Part shown: in pieces, positions 26,392 through 47,975 of the stretch
How positions within the stretch are numbered: the stretch's first letter is position 1
Layout of the letters: each line of letters opens with the position of its first letter
Source of the DNA: Apostichopus japonicus
Taxonomy: Eukaryota; Echinodermata; Holothuroidea; Aspidochirotida; Stichopodidae
Direction of reading: 5' to 3'
Length of the DNA: 64,000 nt
NCBI RefSeq assembly: GCF_037975245.1
Contig: NC_092569.1
Span: 32,695,668 to 32,759,667, forward strand
Notes under the pieces: generated by a model
Database searches by the model: none
What the model was told of the DNA's origin: nothing
What the model saw: only the letters and a program-made list of their open reading frames with translations
Position numbers and translations under genes: made by a program

Positions 26392-26982
26392 GTCAGTACG
26401 GTTCTTTCAGGTCATTTTTATAATGCTTTGTTCTTAATCATTGTCCATATAATTAGAAGGTAACCTTTACTACTCATAATTGTCGATAATCACATTACAT
26501 TTACAGATAACCGAGTAGCGTGCGCATCGTGTTTGGCAGGGGCCATTGACCCATTTGTGTTTGTCGCCAGTCCAGTCAAAACTGTCAATCGAGGGATGTA
26601 TTACGTTTAGTCGGATATCACGTGACCACTCCTACGGGTGTGCATTCACTTATATGCCTGACACAAAAATTCAATGGATACTTTTTTTTCACAGTCTTGC
26701 GGTTAGAACTATTTGTAGGCCTAAAGTATAGTCGCGATAAGCCGTACAATGCAATATTTGCACCTACGTTATTTTATGGCGGATCCCTTTGCTTCCTACT
26801 TCGCAGTTGGCTTCAAATATTTCATAAAACTTGCATAAAGGTTCATACCCATACCTAGATCATTCGATGTGAATTTTGCATTGGCCACCCACCGTTGAAA
26901 TCCTGCACTTCCCACTGTGACAACCGAAAATTCATAATTCATTTATTTATTTATTTATTCTGCGATGAATATCTTAAATTAG

Positions 26983-27192
26983 GAGGGCCAATTTTACGCT
27001 AATTCAAGATGTACACGAAAATCAACTTGTATGAACAACCGGCTTGTAGATGAGAGTTACCAGTGTAGTAGTCACGCAACCTGTGATACGAAGAACAGTA
27101 TCCGTAAATGTTACTGCAATGATGGCTACCAAGGGGACGGAGTGACGTGCACCCACAACTGCTTCGTTGCTGCCAAAAGAAGTGTATTAAAG
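26983..27192 (+). CDS. Gene C extra EGF exon (copy c)
   Basis: Tandem duplicate of copy b with the same borders and length. It encodes NSRCTRKSTC, ESYQCSSHATCDTKN, KCYCNDGYQGDGVTC and NCFVAAKRSVLK. The intervening introns are also duplicated, sharing the stretch after ccagtcaaaactgtcartcg, so exon and intron were copied together. Confidence 0.78.
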
Positions 27193-27691
27193 GTCAGTAC
27201 TGTTCTTTCAGGGCCTTTTCACCGCTTCATTCTAAATTCATTGCGCATCGTGGTTGGACAGGGACCACGAACCCCACTTCCGTCGCCAGTCCAGTCAAAA
27301 CTGTCAGTCGAGGGATGAATTACATTTAGTCAGGAAGCATAAGACCACTCCTACGGACGTGTATACCTTATAAGCCTTACATAAACAGTCTGGGATACTT
27401 TGTACCACAGTCTTGCGGTTAGAAAAATTTGTAGGCCTAATGTGTAGTCGCAATAAGCCTGTTAATGCAACAATTGACGACTTTCTTTTTATACAGCGGA
27501 TCCATAGGTCCCTACTTCGGAGTTGGCTCAAAAACCTCCTAAAACCTTCATAAAGGTTCATGCCCATACCTAGATTAGTCGATGGTGGGTAGCATTGGCT
27601 ACCCCCGTTGAAATCATGCACTTCCCACTGTGACAACCGCAAATGCCTAATTCATTTATTTATCTATTTTTCGCTGAATATCTTAAATTAG

Positions 27692-28003
27692 GAGGGCCAG
27701 TTTTACGCTAATTCAAGATGTACACGAAAATCAACTTGTAGGAACAACCGTCTGATAGATGAGAGTTACCAGTGTAGTGATCATGCAACCTGTGATACGA
27801 GGAAAAATGACCGTAAATGTTACTGCAATGATGGTTACCAAGGGGACGGAGTAGAGTGTACACGTGAGGTGGTTCCAAAAGATTGCTACGATCTACACGC
27901 TGAGGGTACTAACAGTGACGGAGTTTACACCATTTACCCTGATGGTTGGCCAAGCGGTATTCAGGTTTACTGTGAGATGGAAAGTAACGGAGGAGGATGG
28001 ACG
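27692..28003 (+). CDS. Gene C EGF plus fibrinogen-start exon (copy d)
   Basis: The 5' half matches extra exons b and c (EGQFYANSRCTRKSTC). The 3' half matches exon 6 of genes B and D (CTREVVPKDC, DGVYTIYPDGWP, GGGWT). 104 codons, phase 0 at both ends, gtgagt donor. This exon links the EGF series to the second fibrinogen domain. Confidence 0.82.
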
Positions 28004-29776
28004 GTGAGTTGATCAAATCAGGAGAGAATCTTGAATTTTATCATCTTTCCTTTGTGGAAGTGAAACGACTGAGGTGACAATTTATCTCGGGGTTCGTCTT
28101 CTATTAGATTGATTGTCCAGATATTAATTAAGAGAAGAAGATAGAGGTTGGACAGTTCCTCCCAGTGGGAGATAATGAAAATATATCAGAGTGTACGAAA
28201 CTACCCCTAGCAACAACATTATACGACGCTTAAAGCATCGTAGCATAAATAGCCAAGTGACAAATAATGTTAAAGTTTGACGATTTTTCTAATTCATAGT
28301 TATCTCACAGATTTTCTTCTCTTAATTTGTCTCCTATTATTGAAGGTGTGGGCAAGGAGCAATGGAAAAGGTGATCAGGAGACCGTTGTGTATTCCTGAT
28401 TCAGATTCGTTGTTAGACTAACGTCAAACTTCCACAGAGTGATTTTATCATTCTTTCTCTTTTAGGTTTTTCAACGACGATCCAGCGTATCAGTTAATTT
28501 TTATCGTGGTTGGTCTGAGTATGAAAATGGTTTCGGTAATCCTGGTCAAGATCACTGGCTTGGAAATAAATATATTCACGACATAACAAACCAGAAGAGA
28601 TACGAGCTACGTATTGATTTAAGAAATTCAGGATCAACACCATACTACGCCCTCTATTCTTCCTTCAGTATCAGTGACAACTCGGACAAGTATCGTCTGT
28701 CTATTGGATCATACAGTGGAGATGCTGGTTTGTATTACGCTTTATTTCTCTATATTTCAGCACTCCAATACTTGTATTAGTGATAAATCTTCTAACAAAG
28801 TATGTGGATACATATCGTGTCTATGTGATTGATTGGAACCAAACGGTATTAACGTAGCTTTGATAATTGAGACAAATAACTTTTCTCAGCTTACCTTTAT
28901 CGTTCTTTGTGATTCACAAACCTTTACCATGCAATCTAGGGACGTCAACTAACGTATGAAACTGTGCAGGAATATGTCAACGTGGTGAACGGATGCCAGT
29001 GATACGTTGGGTTGTACTGTTTGACTTAAAACAGAAGGCGTCACCCAGTCGTTGTTGGGTATGGAAGGCCACACAAGCATTTATCAAAAAAACTTCCGAT
29101 ATGCGTCTGATGTTATTCTACACAAAAGTCAGGTAGTTATATCCCTTTGAGGGCAGGCTATCTGTCTGCTCATCAGAGGGATTATAATATGTACGGAACG
29201 AAATGTCTTGCCTCTTTTATGAAACGTTTTCAAGTACGGAACACTTTAAATTATTGCTCTTGACTCCTTCAATATTCCCAAATGGTATTAGAGATGTTTA
29301 AACATTCGTCACAGGTAGAAACGCTATCTGGATTGTTCATTTCTTCAAATGTAACATTGAATACCGGTGATTCAAGCAATTTTTAGAACATATAGCATAA
29401 ATGCTAATTCGGAATATAGTTTTACCTCAGAGGATTTAGAAATAAATCTGGAATAAGTGAAATAATCAAGCAAGTTGCTATTTTCATATCATAGCCCAAG
29501 AGCAAAAAAAAAAAAAAATGTCACCAGCATTGCTAACAGCATTGCTAAAAGCACGCCCCTCTTCAACATCCAACTCATTAAGTATGTGTTCCTGCATCAC
29601 CTAAGTCAACCCTATAGAGAATGTTACACACAGTCCACAAATAAATTTTAATGATTGTGTAAACTAACAAAAATAAAAGAACATGAACGGTATATATTAG
29701 ATTTGGGGCATTTGTACAAGAATGCTTTAAATTGAATCAATAATGATGATGTTGATGTTTGATTTGTTCTTTGTAG

Positions 29777-30132
29777 GTAATGATGCGATGTCTTTTAGCA
29801 ACAATAAACAGTTCAGTACAAAAGACCGGGACAACGATGGATGGAGCAGCTATGACTGTGCGGAGGGACACGGAGGAGCCTGGTGGTTTGCTGAGCAATA
29901 TCGTTGTAGAGATCTGTATGACTCTTTCAAATGTCGAACTGATTACTGTCCCACTCATGTTGATTAATGCGATTTTTTCGCCGTCGCCAGTGACGACTGT
30001 GTTGTTTGTGCAGATGCCCACCTCAATGCAGCATACGGCGGCTCTACTCGGGGAGCGAAAATATTCTGGGAAGCTATTAGTGGAGACGACTGTGGCATTC
30101 GATTCACGGAGATGAAAATACGTCCGGTTTAG
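29777..30132 (+). pseudogene. Gene C last exon with in-frame TAA
   Basis: It encodes FSTKDRDNDGW, CAEGHGGAWWF and a cysteine-rich insertion up to CPTHVD, then TAA at 29965-29967. Gene D has TAT at that place, so one base change explains the stop. Downstream the same frame reads CDFFAVASDDC, CADAHLN, TEMKIRPV and TAG at 30130-30132. There is no frameshift. Confidence 0.85.
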
Positions 30133-31700
30133 ATCTGGAAAAACCAGTATAATCACAAAGAAACGAATCTACGAAACGTTAAACCAATTACAAATACCAA
30201 ACTATTTGGCATGAAAGAGACTCACTATGCAGTTATTGTTATTAATTCTAGATCATTGATGAAATTTTCCTGTTCATTTTTTTTACAATTCTTATTTTAG
30301 TAGTTAAATGGATTGAAATAAATATTAACATCGAGATTTAAATTTTGCAGCAACCATAACGAATACAATCGAATGTATGTTGTATTAAATTTATCGTTAC
30401 GTGTTGTATTTCTGCAGGCGTCTATCAGAAAGAAAAAAAACTATTGAGTGGTTTTCTTAAAAGTGGCAGCGAAGATCGTACGAGCGAGGTTATTGTAATA
30501 CGGAGTAGCTGTTGCGAAACAACTGCACACATATGGTTTGGTCCCAGCTGAAGTTAGTTTTAGTTATGACATAACTACTTTAATTTTTATATCAGTATGA
30601 CGTAACAACATATTTAATGTAGTATGTGTGTATGACGTAACAAGATTCCGGGGGCGCCCAAATATTCCCTACTGAGGACTGCTGGTGGAAACAAATGTGG
30701 CTTGAATAATTGTGTGTTAGGATAGACATGCCTTGAATCTCACTATTACATGGATAATATAACACATAGATAAACGAGTAAAGAACGAGCGCTGATTGAA
30801 TTTCGTTTTATTTAACTACAATCATCTACGATACAGACAAAACATATATATGAAGACCTCGGTAATAAATGGAAAAGCATGCACGTAAATGAAAATGTTT
30901 ACAAACGAGGACTCAATACCGAGACCTCAAATAAGGCATTCAAAGCTACTACCGAACCGAACGATTCAGAACGGGAGCGAAGACTGATTCACAATTCTCG
31001 AGATCTGATTCAACTGAGCTGGTGAGCAGACGTCACGTGACCTGTAAAACTTACTACGAACAGGGACATTTAGCTTACAGAAATAGAGGGCGACGTATAT
31101 GATGAATACTGCATGACAGTAATATGTGTGTATTATGTCATTTTAAGTTCGGCATCAAAATATCGTGGCTGGAAAAGAACAAGTATAACAGAACATTAAA
31201 AGACTGAGTTATTTAGTAAGGAGTCAATGGTCTGTTTTTTAACACAAAGGTCAGTCTAAATGTTCTATCAAACTGAACAAGTAACATAACGTTAACAAAA
31301 TCAACGAACTTTCCCGCTTGACGAGGTGCCGTTTCCGATTCGAACTTTACAACAATTATTGATGTAAGCGAGAATACCAGCATATGTGCTGTGGTGTTAC
31401 AAACTGCACCATGTAGGTCACGTGACTGACACTGCTCCTTATGGTCAAGAGATAAACTTCACCAACATAGCTTGCAAATGTTGCCGTCTCCTAGATTATT
31501 AACTGAGACTGAATGCTTACATTGTGAAACATAATCCAATCATATGGCAGACCTAAATCTCCCCTAATCCTTGTGTAGTCACAGAGTCAGGAGACACTGT
31601 TTAGCCTATGGTGGTTGTTCGTACCCATGGCCGATCCTTGTTTAGTCACAGAGTCAGGACATACTGTGTAGCCCATGGTGGTTATACGTACTCAGAGCCG
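30133..31700 (+). repeat. 3' flank of gene C, paralogous to the flank of gene D
   Basis: Aligns in segments with 44779-47610. A possible poly(A) signal AATAAA lies at 30317-30322. Palindromic GTCACGTGAC E-boxes lie at 31032-31041 and 31417-31426, the first also present at 46613-46622. Two units of the 65-bp repeat that is expanded near 47.3 kb lie at about 31561-31695. No gene recognised. Confidence 0.7.
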
Positions 31701-33215
31701 TAGCACTTCCCACAGACACAATGGATAAATGTCCTTACAATTTTTATAATATGTAAAAGTTACACTTCGATAACCAACGACACCGGTTATCAATAATCTC
31801 TCTAATAGAGGTATTATGCAGCTTAATATCCATGACCTGAAAATATCCCACATATAAACATATCTATCGGACAAGAATATTATTTCAATTATGATAAACA
31901 AAATCTGACGGCAGAACACGTGGACAATTTCGCATGAGTATGGCGTTTTACTTTTACTTTGGATGATATCAATACATCAATTAATTACCTTTTTTTATAT
32001 TATTTAAATAAAAACTTAAATGGCTTACCATATATCTTTAACAATTATAAGTCGGCGTTGTACTTAAAAAAACTTTGTGGAGGTATTTCGGCCTAATTAC
32101 ATGTCACAAATAGTTCATTGCGCGTTCGGTATGTTTGGAGATCATTGGAAATGAATAAACAAAATTTGCAGTAATAACTTGTTCAATTTTCACATGAAAG
32201 TATATCTACATTCAAACGATCAAATACATTTGGATGCTTAATTAGGAACACAAATTCAAATAATTGTCATGCTTAAGTTCCACTAATTAATTTCCCCACA
32301 GAACCCGATATACTTTATTGCAATGAAATAATTAGTAATTGCATAATTTCCTCCTATATTAACATATTTCATTTGAAAATTTCATTGAGTTTTTATAGCT
32401 TTCCCTAACACAGTAAAAACGATCATAGATTAATAAGTTTACAATTTTAAATTGAAATATTCAATCAATCAGACAATGGGTCCAAGCAACTTCCGACCAA
32501 CCGTCACATTTGTTTGTAGATCTAAATGCAATGTGAAAATGTCCTAATTGAAAACCTGAAAGTTGATTATTTGAATTAATGCACACCTTCATGTTTATTG
32601 TTCATTAATAAGACAGTTATAAAACATATATATCAAATACAGCTAATAACATTAAACAATACTTTAGAGCTCTTAAAATCTAACTAGGAACATGTTTAAT
32701 GAGATGAGCAGCTAATTAGATTGAAGTGTAGCTTGCAATGACACCATGTAACGTCATAGTCGGTGTACAACTTTGTTGTGTGTTTTAGGATTTCGCAATT
32801 ACAATGGATACCGTATGTCTTTGCTCAGAGAGTTCTGTTTGAACTCTCTGTTTTGTTCTGGCACAGGCTGGATCAGTCTGTGCAATATGCGTTATAATTG
32901 CAAAAGCTTGATATTAGTTGATCTCCAAACAGTGGCGTCAGACAACTTTGCTCATCCGCTTGGGGCAAAGGAACGAAAAGGAACGAAAGGGAACGAAAGG
33001 GAACGAACAGAATCGAGGAAATCTTGCCAAATAAAACAATATATTATATAACCCAATATAATAAGCTTACTGGTTTAGCAATTAATGAAACATGATAAGA
33101 ACTTCCAGGAATATTTGAGGGATAAACGTTAAGGAAAATTTGTGATAGCGATGAACTCGCATACTCTGAGATAGCTCCTTCCTGTAAATAAGATAAACAT
33201 CTCAATATTGTGGGT
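31700..33215. other. Intergenic, with a hairpin and a short GA-rich repeat
   Basis: A perfect 10-bp inverted repeat (CAGAGAGTTC / GAACTCTCTG, 5-base loop) lies at 32826-32850. A GGAACGAAA-type tandem repeat of about 10 bp lies at 32968-33010. The open frame 32773-33051 crosses both and resembles nothing I know. The rest is AT-rich and featureless. Confidence 0.6.
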
Positions 33216-33217
33216 TC

Positions 33218-35069
33218 AGCTCAGTTCACTTTATTACTCTAATTATTCTACCTCTGAGAGGTAATATGGTCCAAACAATATCAAAACATTCTTAGCAGTT
33301 ACATGAGAGTAGTCCCAAATTGTAGGACATTCAACTCTTATCCAGAATACTTGTTTCCTTCGCGTGCATCGCTAGAAGGATTTTATATTTAACGATTGAT
33401 ATCTTCTTTTCATCACCACGAATACTTCTTAACCAAAAGACTATGAGGTAGAACATTGGGGGACAAAATAAGTATCGAATTTCAAACAGTATGTTACAAC
33501 TAGAAAATGAAATTTAAAAAAAAAAGCTTCCTAGTTTGAAAATGTAGCAAAAAACACCAAAACGAACGGCTCTGTGATGTCACACTTAGACATGTTTAAA
33601 TCTCCACCATAAAGCCCTGAAAATATTACAACTCCCCAAAATAGTAAATGTAAAATTCACTTAAGCTTTTTAAGGTGCGTTGATAATGATGGCGATTAGG
33701 TGATTTCTTCTTAAGGAAGGGACATTGATATTCACCGCTTATTAATGTCGTTTAAAAACTTCGTCTCTGAATCAAAGCTATCAACTAAGTGAACAGAAGT
33801 TGACACATTCAGATGATTTTGACATGAAAGATATACATACTGAAACAGCTACTAATAGATATCTACAAGGGTCATATTGACAAACTGAACTCAGTGACAG
33901 CTAAGCCACAGATCATGCGCAGTGACCTCCTTATTATCAAAGTTCTTGTCAGTTGCAATGTTATTGAAATAACATCAAAGTGATTAGGGAAATAAAAATG
34001 AACATTTCTTCCTGTTATTACGGAAGGTGTAGTATGATTGCGGGGGAAGGGATGGAGTGCCCGGAGGATTCGTTCAAGGTCAAAAAATTTAAACTTTGCC
34101 AACCTAATTCTGTGACAGACCGAACATTTTGAAAAGCTCTGGTCAGCATCATTAAATTCGTCGTGAAGTTTCGATCTCCTGTTTGCCACATTTGAAACAA
34201 AACATTAAACTGTTTGTCAGATTGAAAACAAACGTCGCAAGTAACACTTTTTTTGGCTATCATAAATCCGCACCTCTACCAAATAGTAATTGTCTGACAA
34301 ATACCTGGAGGTTATACATTTCCACGTCTTCTAACTAAACAGGTTGCCTTCCTTTTCATACTCTTTTCTTCTCTAAGTTTCTCACATTAGCGACGTTTGC
34401 AACTTGAAAGATGTATCAGAAAATAAATTGCATATTGCATAAATTATAAAACCCGGTATGACACGAATTATTACTTCATATATATATTAAAAGAGATTAC
34501 ATGTATTAAACATGGGCTACAAACAATTCAAAGATCTAGGATTAACTTCTAAGAGTACGAAATTAAAACACGATCAAAATTGATTGAGAATTAAGATGTT
34601 TTGATTATTGAACACGATGAATGCATTTTAGAAAGAAAAGAACTGGATGTACTATCAACTGAACAAAAACAACATTTAAATTGGTAAACTTCTAGACGAT
34701 TAAAGTGACAGATGAATTCAAATTCCGCGTTCCTTAGATATCCTGGAAGAAGTCTACTCTGCACAATGATTCATTAATAATTGTATAGCATGACACACGA
34801 TAAGACGACCTTTGTATAAACTTAATCCGGAACAGCTTTCAACCGATAACTGTAAGGAACGTACTGATTAAATGTATTCGCTACGGATCAGAGCATGCGC
34901 AGTGTCATTATTGTGACAGTTTGATAGCGAATTGCTTCCATTGACGTCCGTAGTAGAATTATTTCAAACTTTATTGAATCACGTTGGCTAGATGTTATAT
35001 TTCATTGTCGTTTCATTCCTCGTCAACAGCTAAACCTCGTTATCTAAACTCAAGATTTTTTTCAATATC
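33218..35069 (+). repeat. 5' flank of gene D, copy of the gene B flank
   Basis: Matches 2277-4250 in order with indels. It contains the NRF1-like GCATGCGCAG at 34893-34902 and TATCTAAA at 35041-35048, 29 bases before the start codon. No gene in it. Confidence 0.8.
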
Positions 35070-44778
<9,709 letters not shown>

Positions 44779-44952
44779 ATGTGGAAAAACCAGTATTATC
44801 ACAACGAAGCGAATCTATACATTGAAACAATAACAAATACCAATTTATTTGGGATGAAAGAGACTCACTATGCAGTTATTGTTATTATCGATGAAATATA
44901 CCTGAGTCATATATTTTACAACTCTTATTTGAGTAGATCGTAAATAGATTGA

Positions 44953-44958
44953 AATAAA
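44953..44958 (+). terminator. Possible poly(A) signal of gene D
   Basis: AATAAA 175 bases after the stop codon, in a stretch also present after gene C (30317-30322). Confidence 0.45.
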
Positions 44959-45770
44959 TATTAACATCGAGATTTATATTTTGTAGCAAACATGAACAAA
45001 CATGATGAGCAACATTATAACGATAGGGAAAGCGTCAGTTGTACGTGTTTTAACTATGCTGGCGTCTATCAGGGAAAAAATCTATTGAATGGTTTTCTTA
45101 CAACTGGCAGTAAAGATCGTAGGAGCGATCGGCTTCCTAAACATGCGACCGACATCGACTTGTCGACCCAAGCCCTCCCACAGTGCAATGGTAAAACTGG
45201 AAAATATAAAACTATATAGTAATTGGGTTATTGTAATCCGGAGTAGCTGTTGTGAAAAAATTACATTCACATTTGGTCCCAATTGAAATTAGTTTGAGTT
45301 ATGGCATAACTGTATGACGCAACAACATATCTAATTTAGTATGACGTAACAATATATGTAATGTATTGTAACGCTAACTCGGTCTAAGATTCCCGGGGAG
45401 CACAGATATTCCCTACTGAGGACTGGTAGTGGTATGGACACAAATGCGGTTTGGATGGTTGTGTATTAGTAACGACGAGCCATGAATCTCGCTATTTCAT
45501 TCAAAGAATATAACACAGAACTAAACGAGTAAAGAACGAGCGCTGAGTAGATTTCGTAATCAAGTACTAAAATCAGCCACGGTACAGACAAAACATCTGT
45601 TCGAAGCCCTCAATAATGGAGATAAAGGCATGCTCTTAAACGAAAAGTATTACAAACGAGGACTCAATACCGAAGTAAAGTCCTATAACGATACGTACAA
45701 ACGTGTATAAAAGACGAATACAAAACGTATACAATTACGACCACAATGATCGGAGACAGGGCTGCTACCG

Positions 45771-46529
45771 TATGGCGGGTCATCAGTCTCAAATCTTGGG
45801 GAATCGACATATACCGATTTGAAACGACATATACCAATTTCCTTCGACTTATACCAGTTTCCAGCTGCTTAAATTGACTTCTACCGATTTAAATCGAAAT
45901 ATACCAGTTTAATTCACATATCATCGATTTAAATCGACATATACTAATTTAAATCTACATATACCGATTTAAATCGACACATATCAGTTTAAATCGTTAA
46001 ACCGTTAAATATATCTTCACATGTCATACATCGGGATTTGGAATATGTTAATGAGCTAAATCGATGATATGTCGATATAAATAGGTTTATGTCAATTTGA
46101 GTTGCTAGAAACTGGTATACGTCCTAGGAAATTTACTTCTACCGATTTAATTTGACATATCATCGACTTAAACTGGTATATTTGATTTAAATTGGCATAT
46201 ACCGATTTATTTTACATATCATCGATTGAAATTGGTATTCTTCGTTTTAAATCGGTTTGTATCGATTTAAACTGGTATAAGTCGAATTAAATTGGTATAT
46301 GTCAATTTAAAATGACATATACCGATTTAATTTGACAAATCATCGATTTAAATTGGTATATGTCGACTGAAATTGATGATATGTCGAATTAAAATGGTAT
46401 ATGTCGATTTAAATCGGTAGAAGTCAATTTAAGCTGCTGGAAACTGGTATAAGTCAAAGGAAATTGGTATATGTCGATTTAAATCGGTATATGTCGATTC
46501 CCCACGATTTGAGACTGATGGCCCCCATA
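45771..46529. mobile_element. Fold-back (inverted-repeat) element, non-autonomous
   Basis: The ends are near-perfect inverted copies: TATGGCGGG..CATCAGTCTC on the left, and GAGACTGATG..CCCCCATA on the right, continuing inward through GGGGAATCGACATATACC. The two halves are built from many copies of a short unit around GATTTAAATC flanked by ATATACC or GACATAT steps, in opposite orientation on each side. The direct repeat CTACCG flanks the element (45765-45770 and 46530-46535). The paralogous site after gene C, near 30945, has no element. No coding capacity is seen. The superfamily is uncertain. Confidence 0.82.
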
Positions 46530-47138
46530 CTACCGAACCGAATGATTCAGAACGGGAGCAAAGACTGATTCAAAAGTCTCGAGATCTGATTTAGCTGAGC
46601 TGGTGAGCAGACGTCACGTGACCTGTAATACTTTTTAACAACTGGGACATTAAGCTTAGAGAAATAGAGGGCGACCTATATGATGAACAACGGCATCACA
46701 ATATCATGGGTTTATGATGTCATTTTAAGTTCGGCATGAAAATATCATGACTGGAAGATTATAATACAACATCAAAAGACTGAGTTACCTGAGTTACCTG
46801 AGTAACGAGAATCAATGGTTTGTATTTTGACACAAAGGCCAGTCTACAATTTTTTCAAACTGAACAAGTAAAATAACGTTAACAAAATCAACGAATAGTC
46901 CCGCTGTACGATTCGAGCTACACAACAATCATTGAGTTACAAAACTGCAGCATGTTAAACACGTGACTATACCATCTTTACGTCTAGGATACGTAACTGA
47001 CACTGCTCACAGTGGTCAAGAGATAAATAAACTTCACGAACATTGCTTGCAAATCTTGCCGTCTTCTTGATCTTCTGAGAAAAAATGATTAGATTGTGAA
47101 ACATAATGCAATCATATGAAAGACCTAATCTCCCCTAA

Positions 47139-47615
47139 TCCTTGTGCAGTCACAGAGTCAGGACACACTGTTTAGCCTATGTGGTTAAACGTACTCAGAG
47201 CCGATCCTTGTGCAGTCACAGGGTCAACACAATGTTTAGTCTATGGTGGTCATACGTACTGAGAGCCGATCCTTGTGTAGTCACAGAGTCAGGACACTGT
47301 TTAGCCTATGGTGGTCATACGTACTCAGAGCCGATCCTTGTGCAGTCACAGAGTCAACACACTGTTTAGCCTATGGTGGTCATACGTACTCAGAGCCGAT
47401 CCTTGTGCAGTCACAGAGTCAACACACTGTTTAGCCTATGGTGGTTATACGTACTCACAGCCGATCCCTGTGTAGTCACAGAGTCAGTACACACTGTTTG
47501 GCATATGTTGGTTGTACGTACTCAGAGCCGATCCTTGTGTAGTCACAGAGTCAGGACACTGTTTAGCCTATGGTGGTCATACGTACTCAGCGCCGATCCT
47601 TGTGTAGTCACAGTG
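47139..47615. repeat. 65-bp tandem repeat, about eight units
   Basis: The unit starts ccttgtgtagtcacagagtc and ends near gtactcagagccgat; spacing is about 65 bases. Only two units are present in the paralogous flank of gene C (31561-31695). Open frames over it are due to the repeat. Confidence 0.92.
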
Positions 47616-47769
47616 TTTTTCTGAAGTTTGGACTTGACAAATAGGATAGTTTCTACATTGGGTATCAACGTGTACATCAGAGTTAACTTTTCTTATGCTG
47701 TCAACTAGTCTCTCATTCAAAATTTGTTACACCCAGTGTATATTTCTGTTATAAGGAATAAAACGAGCA

Positions 47770-47975
47770 AAGACCCAAAATGTAGGACATTCCAGTCTTA
47801 TCCAAAATACTTTTACCCTTCGCTATCTAGCTAAACATCCCTTTCTCGTGCATGACTAAACGGATTTTAAATTTAGCAAATGATATTTTCTTTTCATCAT
47901 GACGAATAATCTTAACCAAAAGACTATCACGTGGAACAGTGGGGGACAAATAATTATCGAATTTCAAATAGTATA
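47770..47975 (+). repeat. Remnant of the duplicated block start, without a gene
   Basis: Matches 2365-2545 and 33315-33490 (tgtaggacattc, taaccaaaagactat, gtgggggacaaa). The similarity then ends in a TA-rich stretch. It appears to be the left end of a further duplicated unit that was lost or never completed. Confidence 0.78.

Larger units (their letters stand above)
18802..30132 (+). pseudogene. Gene C: fibrinogen-related paralogue with extra EGF exons and a premature stop
   Basis: Exons: 18802-18882, 23100-23130, 23725-23897, 24304-24568, 25197-25408, (25669 truncated), 26182-26391, 26983-27192, 27692-28003, 28466-28727 and 29777-30132. Signal peptide, first fibrinogen module, TIL-like exon and exon 7 are intact and close to genes B and D. 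The usual EGF exon is half deleted, but two complete 70-codon EGF exons and one EGF-fibrinogen exon follow, all phase 0 at both ends. If the broken exon is skipped, the frame stays open to exon 8, where TAA at 29965-29967 replaces a Tyr codon. That would give 648 residues instead of 703. After the stop the same frame remains open to the normal TAG, so the lesion looks recent. It could be expressed as a truncated protein, be a polymorphic null, or be a sequencing error. Confidence 0.75.

Noticed and set aside
29743-30156. Frameshift in gene C exon 8
   Set aside because: Codon-by-codon comparison with gene D shows a TAT to TAA change with the frame kept on both sides.
32773-33051. Possible exon with a tgttttag acceptor and a start vaguely like fibrinogen exon 8
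   Set aside because: Similarity does not extend beyond a few residues, and the frame crosses a hairpin and a simple repeat.
44992-45219. 75-codon frame after gene D
   Set aside because: The matching sequence after gene C (about 30420-30500) lacks a corresponding frame and has a large gap; it is probably 3' flank.
47142-47624. Frames across the 65-bp repeat, or a CRISPR array
   Set aside because: Units are contiguous without unique spacers and the genome is animal; the frames are repeat artefacts.
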